A stretch of 64,000 nucleotides of DNA from Shinella curvata. Its GTDB lineage: Bacteria > Pseudomonadota > Alphaproteobacteria > Rhizobiales > Rhizobiaceae. The first letter of the stretch is position 1. Every line of letters begins with the position of its first letter. Position numbers and translations under genes: made by a program. Positions 1 through 7,838 of this stretch are shown piece by piece. The stretch lies in NCBI RefSeq assembly GCF_022899935.1, contig NZ_JALJCJ010000002.1, forward strand, positions 248,001 to 312,000, read 5' to 3'. A model generated the notes under the pieces. The model ran no database searches and was not told where the DNA came from. It saw nothing but the letters and a program-made list of their open reading frames with translations.

Positions 1-2
1 CC

Positions 3-785
3 AATCAGGCGGCCGTCATCGTGCCCTTCATCCTCGGCGGCGCGATGGGACCGGTCACGAACGCCGGCGCGATCGCCCAGTCCTTCGCCGAAACGCTGGC
101 CGGCTGCGCGCTGACCCAGCTGGAGCGCAAGGGCGCGCCGGTCATTTTCGGTAACTTCCTCTCCTCCATGTCGCTGCGCTCGGGCTCGCCGACCTTCGGC
201 ACGCCGGAGCCTGCCATCGGCTCCATGGTCATCGGCCAGCTCGCCCGTCGCCTGAACCTGCCGCTGCGCTGCGCCGGCAATTTCTCCAATTCGAAGCTGC
301 CGGATGGGCAGGCCATGCAGGAAGGGTTGATGTCCATGCTGTCGGCCGTGCATTGCGGCGCGAATTTCATCCTGCATTCCGCCGGCTTCCTCGATGGCCT
401 GCTCGCCATGTCCTACGAGAAGTTCGTGATGGATGCCGATCTCTGCGGCGCGCTGCATTCCTACCTCGCCGGCGTTGTCGTCGATGACAACACGCTGGCG
501 ATGGATGCCTTCCTCGAAGTCGGCCCCGGCAGCCACTTCCTTGGCTGCGACCACACGATGCGCAACTACCAGACGGCCTTCTGGGATTCGACACTCTCCG
601 ACAACGAGCCCTTCGAGAAGTGGAGCGAGGAGGGCGGCTCGACCGACATCGCGACCCGTGCCAACCGGCAATGGAAGAAGACGCTCGCCGAATACGAGGC
701 ACCGCCGCTCGACGTGGCGATCGACGATGCGCTGCGTGACTACATGGAGCGCAAGAAGGCCGCGATGGCTGACGCCTGGTATTGA
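3..785 (+). CDS. MttB-family trimethylamine/glycine-betaine-type methyltransferase, C-terminal part
   Basis: The reading frame is open from the first bases, so the gene starts upstream of the window; about 260 C-terminal residues are visible. The run GGAMGPVTNAGAIAQ, followed by a segment like GSPTFGTPEPAIGS and HSAGFLDGLLAMSYEKFVMDAD, is characteristic of the MttB superfamily TIM barrel. Family members transfer a methyl group from trimethylamine, glycine betaine or related quaternary amines to a corrinoid protein. No in-frame TAG occurs in the visible part, consistent with the non-pyrrolysine (MtgB-like) branch that is common in rhizobia. The exact substrate cannot be told from the fragment. 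It matters for the Rieske/riboswitch locus near 51 kb, which encodes a corrinoid-independent route for similar substrates. Confidence 0.85.
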   Translation, partial: NQAAVIVPFILGGAMGPVTNAGAIAQSFAETLAGCALTQLERKGAPVIFGNFLSSMSLRSGSPTFGTPEPAIGSMVIGQLARRLNLPLRCAGNFSNSKLPDGQAMQEGLMSMLSAVHCGANFILHSAGFLDGLLAMSYEKFVMDADLCGALHSYLAGVVVDDNTLAMDAFLEVGPGSHFLGCDHTMRNYQTAFWDSTLSDNEPFEKWSEEGGSTDIATRANRQWKKTLAEYEAPPLDVAIDDALRDYMERKKAAMADAWY

Positions 786-792
786 TGGCATG

Positions 793-824
793 AAAAACCC
801 GGTGGCGCAGGGAGCGCCACCGGG
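793..824 (-). terminator. Rho-independent terminator of the PRC-barrel gene
   Basis: An 11-bp perfect stem (CCCGGTGGCGC / GCGCCACCGGG, 798-808 and 814-824) with a 5-nt loop is followed on the minus strand by five T. It lies just past the stop of the minus-strand PRC gene and 12 bases after the MttB stop, so it can serve the minus strand as a true terminator and the plus strand as a hairpin without T run. Confidence 0.8.
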
Positions 825-846
825 CTGGAGGTCAGAAAGCTGAGGC

Positions 847-1560
847 TTATTCAGCCGGCTGGGTCGTGGCCGGAGCCGTGCCCGTATCGGTCGTCGACGC
901 GGTCGTCGAGGTATCGACCGGGGTATTGGCCTGGCGTTCGGCGACCTGCTGCGACTTGGTCTTGAATTCCGGTGCAGCCTGCAGGCTTTCAGCGGTTTCC
1001 GTGGTCGTCAGCTTGACGTCATCGGAATCCGGAACCTGCGTGATCGCGATCTTTTCGAACGGAACGGCGACCCACTTTTCACCGATGCCCAGGAAGCCGC
1101 CGACACCGATGATGGCTGCGTCAACGCCGCCGGTCTTGGCCATGATCAGGTCGGAGATCTTGCCGATGCTTTCATCGCTGCTGTTGTAGACAGACTGGCC
1201 GATATAGGTGTTGGCGCTGATCTGCTCGTCCGACTGCGCCGTCAGATAGTCGCCACCAGCGGCCGGAGCCTGGGCGGTGTCTTCCGTGGGCGTCGCCGGG
1301 GTCTGAGCCGTATCCTCGGTTGCCGTGCCGGTGGCCGGCGTCTGGGCCGTGTCTTCGGTCGGCGTCGTGGTCGGGTTTGCGGCGGTGTCGCCCGGTGTCG
1401 TGCCCGTGGCGTCGTCACCGGTCATGCCCGGCTGCTGCTCCATGGTCTGGGTCTGGTCGGTCGCGGGCTTGGTGGTGTCCTGCGCATAAGCTGCGGGAGC
1501 AAGGGCCGCACCGAGGAAAATCGCACTGGCGGCAACGGAAGTAAGAAGCTTTTTGGTCAT
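847..1560 (-). CDS. Secreted PRC-barrel domain protein with low-complexity linker
   Basis: A 237-residue protein. The ATG at 1560 was chosen because it is followed by a clear signal peptide (MTKKLLTSVAASAIFLGAALAPAAYAQ-type, cut after AYA) and preceded by GGCAGG; the frame is open further upstream. After the signal comes a Thr/Pro/Asp-rich linker with three near-repeats of TEDTAQTPA (about residues 60-105), then one PRC-barrel domain (about 110-195; starts YIGQSVYNSSDESIGKI and includes WVAVPFEKI), then a Thr/Ala-rich tail. PRC-barrel proteins of this type are periplasmic or envelope proteins of rhizobia, often stress induced; the function is unknown. Monocistronic, with its own terminator. 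Confidence 0.85.
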   Translation of the reverse strand: MTKKLLTSVAASAIFLGAALAPAAYAQDTTKPATDQTQTMEQQPGMTGDDATGTTPGDTAANPTTTPTEDTAQTPATGTATEDTAQTPATPTEDTAQAPAAGGDYLTAQSDEQISANTYIGQSVYNSSDESIGKISDLIMAKTGGVDAAIIGVGGFLGIGEKWVAVPFEKIAITQVPDSDDVKLTTTETAESLQAAPEFKTKSQQVAERQANTPVDTSTTASTTDTGTAPATTQPAE

Positions 1561-1713
1561 TTGGAACCTGCCTTTTCGTCTCTCGTTGGCATCAAGGTGC
1601 GGCGGTGTTTGAAAGGCCGTCCGCACCCGCTGATGTCTAGAAAACGACGACACCCCGGTTTGGTTCCGATGAAAATTGCCTTCTTTTTGATCGGGCGATA
1701 CTTAAGCTATGCA

Positions 1714-1747
1714 TAAAAAATGGCTCCGGATCGGCAAATCCGGAGCC
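1714..1747 (-). terminator. Terminator of the galactonate operon
   Basis: A 10-bp perfect stem (GGCTCCGGAT, 1722-1731, and ATCCGGAGCC, 1738-1747) with a 6-nt loop is followed on the minus strand by a run of six T. It lies 33 bases past the stop of the SMP-30 gene, the last gene of the operon. Confidence 0.85.
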
Positions 1748-1779
1748 GCAGGCAGATGTTCAAACGATCGGACGATGTG

Positions 1780-2664
1780 TCAGATCGAGAATTTCGGCTC
1801 GAAGCGGCCTTTGACGGCAATGCCGAGTTCGAAGGTCTTGCCGGCATGGGGATCGGCAAGGCGGGCGGCTTCGTTCATGTCCGCCCAGGCGGATGTCACC
1901 AGCAGGCGGTCGGCCTTCGCGCCGATGAAGGCCGGGCAGCTGGACTGCGTGGCGGGCACGCTGTAGCGCGCGATCTTCGTGCCGTCGGGCTTGTAGACAT
2001 CGACGGCGGCCTGGCCCCAGCAGGCGTTCCAGATGAGACCATCGGCATCGCAGACCGAACCGTCCACGTCACCCGGCTCGCCGCTTTGATCAGCGAAGAC
2101 CTGAGGTTCGCCAACGGGAAGACCGGTTTTCGGATCGAGCGGCACGCGCATGATCTTGTTGACAGCAGAATCGACGAAATAGCCGGTCGCGCCATCCGGC
2201 GAGAAGCAGATGCCGTTGGGAATGGTGACGTCGGCAAACAGCTTCGTGATGGTCGTGCCGGCCACGTGATAGATCGCGCCGGAATGCTTTTGCGCAGTGC
2301 GGCCCATCGTGCTCGCCCAGAGCGCGCCGGAAGGATGCACGCGGCCGTCGTTCGAGCGGTTCTCGGCCTTATCCTCCAGCTTCGCGAAGGGGGCCAGCGT
2401 GCCGTCGGCGACGCTCCTGATGAACAGGCCCTGATCGGAAACGATGAGCTGGCGCCCAGCATCGATGACGGCGAGCACGCTGCCCAGGAAGGGCAGGTCG
2501 TGCACGGTCTTCTTCAAGGTGGCGAGATGCAATTCATGCAGCTTCTGCCCTTTGATGTCGAACCAGAACGCCGTGTCGGTCGCCGGATCGTAGGTCGGGC
2601 CTTCGCCGAGCTGGCAGTCGACCGCGTCGAGGATGCGGCCGGTGAAGGAATGGCTGTCGGTCAT
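1780..2664 (-). CDS. SMP-30/gluconolactonase-family sugar lactonase (probable galactonolactonase)
   Basis: A 294-residue six-bladed propeller protein of the SMP-30/gluconolactonase/LRE family. Visible hallmarks: the N-terminal metal-ligand motif LGEGPTYDP, the central SNDGRVHPSGALWASTMG block, the FSPDGATGYFVDS block and the late GDVDGSVCDADG block with the conserved Asp. The family hydrolyses aldonolactones. As last gene of an operon with a sugar dehydrogenase, a KDGal kinase and a KDPGal aldolase, it probably opens galactono-lactone. Its start overlaps the dgoA stop by 4 nt (ATGA), so the two are translationally coupled. Confidence 0.9.
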   Translation of the reverse strand: MTDSHSFTGRILDAVDCQLGEGPTYDPATDTAFWFDIKGQKLHELHLATLKKTVHDLPFLGSVLAVIDAGRQLIVSDQGLFIRSVADGTLAPFAKLEDKAENRSNDGRVHPSGALWASTMGRTAQKHSGAIYHVAGTTITKLFADVTIPNGICFSPDGATGYFVDSAVNKIMRVPLDPKTGLPVGEPQVFADQSGEPGDVDGSVCDADGLIWNACWGQAAVDVYKPDGTKIARYSVPATQSSCPAFIGAKADRLLVTSAWADMNEAARLADPHAGKTFELGIAVKGRFEPKFSI

Positions 2665-3299
2665 CGGCTGGCTCCATAAATGGCGTCATAGGCTTCGATC
2701 GTGATCTTGGCGCGCGCCCGTACCTCGTCGGCGCCTATGCCGATCTTGTAGAGGCTGGAGCCGAGGCCGAAGCTGCGGATGCCGATGGCGGCATAATCGC
2801 CGAAATTCTTTTCCGACACGCCGCCGACGGCTGCGATCTCAAGCTCTGCCGGCAGCACGGCGCGGATGGCCTGGATACCGGACGGGCCGAGCACGCTGGC
2901 GGGGAAGAATTTCAGGCCGGTCGCGCCGGCGCGCGCGGCGGCCAGCGCCTCGGTCGGCGTGAAGACGCCCGGCATCGTCACCATGCTCTTGGCGGCAGCC
3001 GTCGAGATGACGTCGGGCTCGACATTCGGGCTCACCATCAGCCTGCCGCCGACGGCGTCGAGTCTAAGCACGTCTTCCACCGTCAGCACGGTGCCGGCGC
3101 CGATCAGGCAACCTTCCGGCGCCATCTTCGCGGCGATCTCGATGGACTTGAACGGCTCGGGCGAGTTGAGCGGAATTTCGATGGCGGTAAAGCCGGTCTC
3201 GATCAGCGCGCCGACCACGGCTTCCGTCTCGCTCGGCTTCAGGCCGCGCAGGATGGCGATCAGCGGATATTTCATCGGGGGAAAGGGAATGCGGCTCAT
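2661..3299 (-). CDS. dgoA: 2-dehydro-3-deoxy-6-phosphogalactonate aldolase
   Basis: A 212-residue class I aldolase of the KDPG/KDPGal family. Visible: the general acid/base Glu in TAIEIPLNS (the PLNSPEPF form typical of DgoA rather than Eda), the phosphate-site run IGAGTVLT, and the Schiff-base Lys in GATGLKFFPAS. It splits KDPGal into pyruvate and glyceraldehyde 3-phosphate, the last step of the De Ley-Doudoroff pathway. The start ATG at 3299 gives MSRIPFPPMKYPL; an internal ATG eight codons later would also keep the whole domain. It lies 23 bases after dgoK. Confidence 0.93.
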   Translation of the reverse strand: MSRIPFPPMKYPLIAILRGLKPSETEAVVGALIETGFTAIEIPLNSPEPFKSIEIAAKMAPEGCLIGAGTVLTVEDVLRLDAVGGRLMVSPNVEPDVISTAAAKSMVTMPGVFTPTEALAAARAGATGLKFFPASVLGPSGIQAIRAVLPAELEIAAVGGVSEKNFGDYAAIGIRSFGLGSSLYKIGIGADEVRARAKITIEAYDAIYGASR

Positions 3300-3322
3300 C
3301 TGTCTGCTTTCGTGGAAAGGAA

Positions 3323-4240
3323 TTAGAGGGACCAGAGCGCTTTCGCGCCCGCGGCAAGGCCGTTTCGCACGGCGGTATCGGCATCGATGACGACGGGTGC
3401 AAGGCCCGCGGCGGCAAGCGCTTCACCATAGAGCGTGCCGAGTCCACCGGAAACGACCAGCGCGACGGGCGTACCCTCGGCGACGAGCGACAGCGCGCCA
3501 GCGATTTCCAGCCCGATCAGCGTGCCGGAGAGGCGGGCCTTCGCATCGTCGGGCATCAGGCCCGCGATCAGGGCGCCGGCCCGCACGGAAAACAGCTGGC
3601 TCGTCGCCAGCGCCGGTTTTTTCACCATGCGGCTGACGGCGGCGCGGAAGGCATCGCTGCCGCCGGAGACCGGGCCGGCCTCGGCAATCGAATGGCTGAG
3701 GATGGTGTTTTTCGCGATGGCGTCGAACAGCTCACCGGTCATGAAGGTCGAGAAACCCTCGACCCGGCCGCCCGAGAGACGCACCCATTTGCTGTGCGTG
3801 CCGGGCATGCAGACGAGGTGGTCGCCATCGCCGAGTTCAGCGGCGGCGCCGAGCAACTGCGTTTCCTCGCCGCGGATGACATCCGGTGCCGCCGGATCGC
3901 GCTGGGCAAGGCCGGGCAGGATGCGGATATCGGCCTCGACGCCAGGAATGCGCACGGCGGCGGCGGGAATATCGAGAAGGGCGGCGGGTGTGTCGAGATA
4001 ACCGGCCTCGACCCAGCCCTGCTTGGCGCCGGCCATGCCGCAGATCAGGACGGACAGGCCAGCGGGTGCGTCGATGGCGGAGAGGTGGCTGTTCAGGACC
4101 TCCGCAAAGCCGGTGCGGGCTGCCGTCGTCATGCCTTCGCCGCTGCGGCGTTCGGCGAGCACGCCGCCATCCTTGCCGATGAGCCAGAGGCGGAAGCTGG
4201 AGGTTCCCCAGTCGACCGCGACGTAAGCGGGTTCAGTCAT
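3323..4240 (-). CDS. dgoK: 2-dehydro-3-deoxygalactonokinase
   Basis: A 305-residue sugar kinase of the DgoK family (ASKHA fold). Visible: N-terminal phosphate-1 motif VAVDWGTSSFRLW, the ICGMAGAKQGW block, the VCMPGTHSKWV block and a C-terminal ALVVSGGLG adenosine motif. It phosphorylates 2-dehydro-3-deoxy-galactonate to KDPGal. The ATG at 4240 is chosen over upstream in-frame codons because the family begins directly with this phosphate motif and because it overlaps the SDR stop by one base (TGATG). The upstream reading frame continues as an arginine-rich shadow. Confidence 0.93.
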   Translation of the reverse strand: MTEPAYVAVDWGTSSFRLWLIGKDGGVLAERRSGEGMTTAARTGFAEVLNSHLSAIDAPAGLSVLICGMAGAKQGWVEAGYLDTPAALLDIPAAAVRIPGVEADIRILPGLAQRDPAAPDVIRGEETQLLGAAAELGDGDHLVCMPGTHSKWVRLSGGRVEGFSTFMTGELFDAIAKNTILSHSIAEAGPVSGGSDAFRAAVSRMVKKPALATSQLFSVRAGALIAGLMPDDAKARLSGTLIGLEIAGALSLVAEGTPVALVVSGGLGTLYGEALAAAGLAPVVIDADTAVRNGLAAGAKALWSL

Positions 4241-5001
4241 CAGAGCATGCCTCCATCGACAATCAATGTTTGTGCGGTGATGGCGGCGGATGCGTCCGAC
4301 GCCAGGAAAAGACAGGGGCCGACGAGGTCGTCGGCGATGAGCGAGCGCTTGAGGCACTGCCGCGCGATGCCGCCGGCAATATCGGCCTCGTCGATCCACA
4401 GGCGCTTCTGGCGCTCCGTCAGCACCATGCCGGGCAGGATGGCGTTGACGCGAATGTTGTCCGGACCGAGCTTGCCGGCGAGGGATTTCGTCAGCCCCAC
4501 AATGCCGGCCTTCGCCGCCGCGTAGCCGGGAAGCTCACCCATGTTGAGCAGGTAGGCGATGGAGGAGAAATTGACGATCGCCCCACCGCCGGCCTTCTGC
4601 ATATGCGGTGCAACGGCTTGCGCGGCGAAGAAATGATGCCGGAGGTTGACCGACTGGTTCTCGTCCCAGTCGTTGGGCTCGACGGTCTCCAGATCATGCC
4701 GGTCGTCGCGCGCCGCGTTGTTGACGAGGACGCGCAGGCCGCCAAGCACATCCGCCACTTCGGCGATGGCCGCACGCAAGGCTGCGACGTCGCGCAAATC
4801 CACCCTTATATAGTGAGGCCGGTGCGCGACCTTGCCGTCGAGGTCGGTAACGAGCGCCCGGCTGTCCGACTCGGCGATGTCGAGGAAGGCGACGCGGGCG
4901 CCCTGCGCGGCAAAGCCGGCCACCAGGGCTGCCCCGATGCCCGAGCCGCCGCCGGTGATGAGCACGCCCTGTCCGACAAGGTCGGGATAACGGCCGGCCA
5001 T
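4240..5001 (-). CDS. SDR-family sugar dehydrogenase (probable galactose/aldose dehydrogenase)
   Basis: A 253-residue classical short-chain dehydrogenase. Visible: dinucleotide-binding GGGSGIGAAL, NNAARDD (NNAG variant), catalytic Ser in NFSSIAYLL and YAAAKAG (YxxxK). The ATG at 5001 has a strong GGAGG 8 nt upstream; a TTG four codons earlier is less likely. First gene of the SDR-dgoK-dgoA-lactonase operon, so it is probably the dehydrogenase that makes the aldonolactone from D-galactose or a related sugar. Substrate is inferred from the neighbours, not from sequence. Confidence 0.88.
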   Translation of the reverse strand: MAGRYPDLVGQGVLITGGGSGIGAALVAGFAAQGARVAFLDIAESDSRALVTDLDGKVAHRPHYIRVDLRDVAALRAAIAEVADVLGGLRVLVNNAARDDRHDLETVEPNDWDENQSVNLRHHFFAAQAVAPHMQKAGGGAIVNFSSIAYLLNMGELPGYAAAKAGIVGLTKSLAGKLGPDNIRVNAILPGMVLTERQKRLWIDEADIAGGIARQCLKRSLIADDLVGPCLFLASDASAAITAQTLIVDGGML

Positions 5002-5015
5002 GGTTTCCTCCAAAT

Positions 5016-5034
5016 TGTTCCAATATCTGGAACA
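5016..5034. promoter_or_regulatory. Inverted repeat in the divergent promoter, candidate IclR operator
   Basis: Perfect 7-bp arms TGTTCCA and TGGAACA separated by 5 bases, 15 bases upstream of the SDR start and overlapping the likely promoter region between the operon and the divergent iclR-type gene. The symmetric form fits an IclR-family dimer. A weaker half (CGGAAT) follows about 15 bases on. Binding by the neighbouring regulator is inferred from position. Confidence 0.6.
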
Positions 5035-5100
5035 TAGTTTGATTATTCGGAATTATTTCGCTAGCTTGATCGCAAGTCAAGACAGGCGAGGTGCGTCACG

Positions 5101-5889
5101 ATGGAAAAGGAACGGGACGGCGAGGGCGGCACAGGAACGCTCGGCAAGGCCATGGCGATCCTCGAAACGGTGGCGCTGTCGGATCGACCATTGCGCTTCA
5201 CCGATGTGCTCGCCGTCAGCGGCCAGCCGCGCGGCACGCTGCATCGCCAGCTTTCCCATCTCGTACAGGAGGGGCTCCTGGAGCTCCGCCCCGACCACGC
5301 CTATGTGCCGGGCCTGCGCCTGCTCAAGCTCGCCTCGGCAAGCTGGGCGCGCAACGAGGTCCGCGCCGTCGCCGCGCCCTTTCTGGAGGCGCTGCACCGG
5401 CAGACCGGCGAGACCGTGCATTTCGGCGTGCTGCGCGGCCGGGAGATCATCTATCTCGACAAGGTGGAAAGCCGCCAGGCGGTGCGCATGAATTCGCAGA
5501 TCGGCAATGCCTCGCCCGCCTTCTGCACCGGCGTCGGCAAGGCGGCGCTGTCCACGCTCGATACTGCCGCGCTGGAGGCCGTCCTTGAGGGCATGGAATT
5601 CCGCCGCTTCACTCCGCACACCATCGCCGATCGGCCATCGTTCATCGCCGAACTCGACCGTATAAGGCAGAGCGGCATCGCTTTCGACCGGGAAGAGCAC
5701 GAACCGGGCATCCGCTGCGTCGCCGCGCCGGTATTCGATGACAGCCGGTCGCTCGTCGCGGGCGTTTCAGTAACGGGCCCGGCCTACCGCGTCAGCGAGG
5801 AGCAGCTTTTGGAATGGGCGCCGCTGGTCAGGGATGCGGCTGGCGGCATCATGGGTGAACTGTCGGCGCGGCTCGGTCCGCAACGGTAA
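5101..5889 (+). CDS. IclR-family transcriptional regulator of the galactonate operon
   Basis: A 262-residue IclR-type regulator: an N-terminal winged HTH (about residues 12-75, with TDVLAVSGQPRGTLHRQLSHL as the recognition part; shown as fragments SGQPRGTLHRQL) and a C-terminal effector domain (about 85-255, with the typical ETVHFGVLRGREIIYLDKVES start, the AFCTGVGKAALS block and GIRCVAAPVFD). RBS GAGGTG lies 9 bases before the ATG. Divergent from the SDR-dgoK-dgoA-lactonase operon with about 100 bases between starts, so it very likely controls it, with a pathway sugar acid as effector (inference). Confidence 0.9.
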   Translation: MEKERDGEGGTGTLGKAMAILETVALSDRPLRFTDVLAVSGQPRGTLHRQLSHLVQEGLLELRPDHAYVPGLRLLKLASASWARNEVRAVAAPFLEALHRQTGETVHFGVLRGREIIYLDKVESRQAVRMNSQIGNASPAFCTGVGKAALSTLDTAALEAVLEGMEFRRFTPHTIADRPSFIAELDRIRQSGIAFDREEHEPGIRCVAAPVFDDSRSLVAGVSVTGPAYRVSEEQLLEWAPLVRDAAGGIMGELSARLGPQR

Positions 5890-6150
5890 GTCGCATGGAG
5901 TTGGGCGCAAAATATCACATGGTTGTCTTGTGCCCCCATTTTACGGTAAATTAGAAAATCGCGCTGGACGTGAATGGGGGCCGCCATTAGCTTCCCTCTC
6001 GACCAGCTTGGAAGTTGCGTCGCCTGCCGCGGACTTGAGCGCGGTTTATCGAACATACTTGCATTGGGATACGGGGGTTCCTGAAGCAAGCAGTGCATTG
6101 TGTGGCATGTGTTGCCGCGCGGTCGCGTGCGTGCTGAAGGAAGATAGGAC

Positions 6151-6888
6151 ATGGCGGATCGATTCCATACGACATCTGCGCAATCCCAGACACGCTGGGG
6201 CCGTGGCCTACCGGCCATGGGCTCGCAGGGTGACATTACCGAGACGCTTGCCGGTCTCGCCAAGCGGTATGGCCTGCGCGGCTACCTGCTGATCAACGTC
6301 CCCTCGGAAACCTCGACCGATTTCTCCTCGAACGTGCTTTTGACGTCGTGGCCGGACGAGATGTTGAAGACCTATGACCATGCCGGTCTGATCTTCGGAA
6401 GCCCCGTCGTCGAGCGGCTGCGCCAGAGCACCAATCCCTTCGCCTACGATGCCGATGGTACGAACCGCCGCCGCCTCGACGGCAAAGCGGCGATTGCCAC
6501 TTCCCTTTTCGAAAAGCACGGCATGACGCGCGGGGCGTATTTCCCGGCGCACAATTCCGCAGGCCTGCGCGGCGCACTGGCCTTCGGCGGCACGCGCGAG
6601 GCGCTCAATCCGCGGGAAATGGCAGAACTCAACGCCGTGGCCAACCACATCTTCGCCGAAATGGTCGAGATCAGGGCCGGTGCGGGACAGCACGCCCCCC
6701 TGTCGCGGCGCGAGATCGAGTGCCTGTCCTGGGCTTCGGCCGGCAAGACGAGCGTCGAGATGTCGGAAATCCTCGGCCTCTCCGAATATACGGTCAATCA
6801 CTATCTGAACCGGGCGACGCGCAAGCTCGACGCGGTCAACCGGGTACAGGCGGTCGCCAAGGCGATCCGCGCCGGACTTTTGAACTGA
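6151..6888 (+). CDS. LuxR-type transcriptional regulator (first of a tandem pair)
   Basis: A 245-residue protein with an N-terminal autoinducer-binding-like domain (about residues 30-165) and a C-terminal LuxR HTH (about 180-245; SRREIECLSWASAGKTS and GLSEYTVNHYLNRATRKL). RBS GGAAG precedes the ATG. In the N-terminal domain several residues that contact acyl-homoserine lactone in TraR/LuxR are changed: the helix reads WPDEMLKTYD where the family has a Trp before the Tyr, and the DP pair is SP. It therefore resembles orphan regulators such as VisN/VisR more than AHL receptors. It is a paralogue of the next gene (85 bases apart). No luxI-like gene is present in the window. Confidence 0.88.
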   Translation: MADRFHTTSAQSQTRWGRGLPAMGSQGDITETLAGLAKRYGLRGYLLINVPSETSTDFSSNVLLTSWPDEMLKTYDHAGLIFGSPVVERLRQSTNPFAYDADGTNRRRLDGKAAIATSLFEKHGMTRGAYFPAHNSAGLRGALAFGGTREALNPREMAELNAVANHIFAEMVEIRAGAGQHAPLSRREIECLSWASAGKTSVEMSEILGLSEYTVNHYLNRATRKLDAVNRVQAVAKAIRAGLLN

Positions 6889-6972
6889 TGCATAAAAAAA
6901 ACCTTGAGATTTTCTGGAATGCGTACGGTCCCGCTCCAAATGCCCAAGGCGACAAAAGAAATGCGGGGAACA

Positions 6973-7716
6973 ATGACAACTGATGAAACGAGCGGCGGTG
7001 AAAACCAGCTCCAGGATGACGGCAGCGAGATCGCTGCCCTTGAGACCCAGTTCGACATCGTGCGCTACATGCGGCGCAAATGCGAACACTATGGTCTGAA
7101 ATACTTTATCGTCTTCACGCTGCCGGGCTTCGAGGCGGAGAAGCTGTCGGCCTATTCCATCGTCAGCAACTGGCCACAGGAAATTCTCGCCAAATACGAT
7201 GCGCTGCGCATGGTGCGCCACAGCGCCGGCATCCGCAAGCTGCGCCTGACGACGGTGCCCTTTTCCTACGACATGCGCGAATGGATCGGTGAATCCTCCG
7301 AGGCGACGGATTTTTCGGAATTGCTCGACCTGATGAACAATCACGGGATGCTGGTCGGCCATTTTTTTCCGGTGCACGATGCGCTCGGCAACCGTGGCGC
7401 CATTGTCTGGGGCGGCGACGATGCCGGGCTCGGCCGCGACGACCGGCTGATGCTGCAGATGATCTCCGTCCATCTCTTCAACCGTCTGGCCGAAATCGGC
7501 GCGGCGTGGAAGTCGGGCCAGGTTGTTCTCACCGAGCGCGAAATCCAGTGCCTCAGCTGGACGGCGGCGGGAAAGACGAGCCTGGAGATCGCCGAAATCC
7601 TCGGTCTCTCCGAGCACACCGTCAATCACTATCTCAACCAGGTCACCCGCAAGCTGGAAGCGGTCAACCGCACCCAGGCCGTGGTGAAGGCGATTCGCCG
7701 CGGGCTGATCGCCTAG
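6973..7716 (+). CDS. LuxR-type transcriptional regulator (second of a tandem pair)
   Basis: A 247-residue paralogue of the preceding gene. The HTH (TEREIQCLSWTAAGKTS, GLSEHTVNHYLNQVTRKL) is nearly the same as its neighbour; the N-terminal domains are more divergent. The ATG at 6973 is chosen for its GGGGAA upstream; ATG codons at 6961 and 6904 are in frame too. The ligand pocket lacks the canonical Trp and Asp (WPQEILAKYD, RHSAG), as in the first copy. The pair may form a heterodimer, as VisN and VisR do, but no flagellar genes flank it; this is inference. Confidence 0.86.
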   Translation: MTTDETSGGENQLQDDGSEIAALETQFDIVRYMRRKCEHYGLKYFIVFTLPGFEAEKLSAYSIVSNWPQEILAKYDALRMVRHSAGIRKLRLTTVPFSYDMREWIGESSEATDFSELLDLMNNHGMLVGHFFPVHDALGNRGAIVWGGDDAGLGRDDRLMLQMISVHLFNRLAEIGAAWKSGQVVLTEREIQCLSWTAAGKTSLEIAEILGLSEHTVNHYLNQVTRKLEAVNRTQAVVKAIRRGLIA

Positions 7717-7838
7717 CTTCCGTGACTTCCGGCAAAGATGCCGCTGCCCGCCGACCTTAAATTCGTTTGGCGGCTGCCTTTTCGTGCACTATCTACGAAG
7801 GCGGCGGGCTGATCCCGTGGCAGGTTGATGAGGATTTC

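Noticed and set aside
3-785. Pyrrolysine-containing trimethylamine methyltransferase
   Set aside because: No in-frame TAG in the visible part and no pyl genes in the window; the non-pyrrolysine branch is more likely.
6208-7629. 473-residue minus-strand frame across both LuxR genes
   Set aside because: The two plus-strand frames have clear HTH domains; the minus frame is their shadow and only looks repeated because the paralogues are.
6151-7716. Quorum-sensing locus
   Set aside because: No luxI-type gene and the ligand-contact residues are altered in both regulators.
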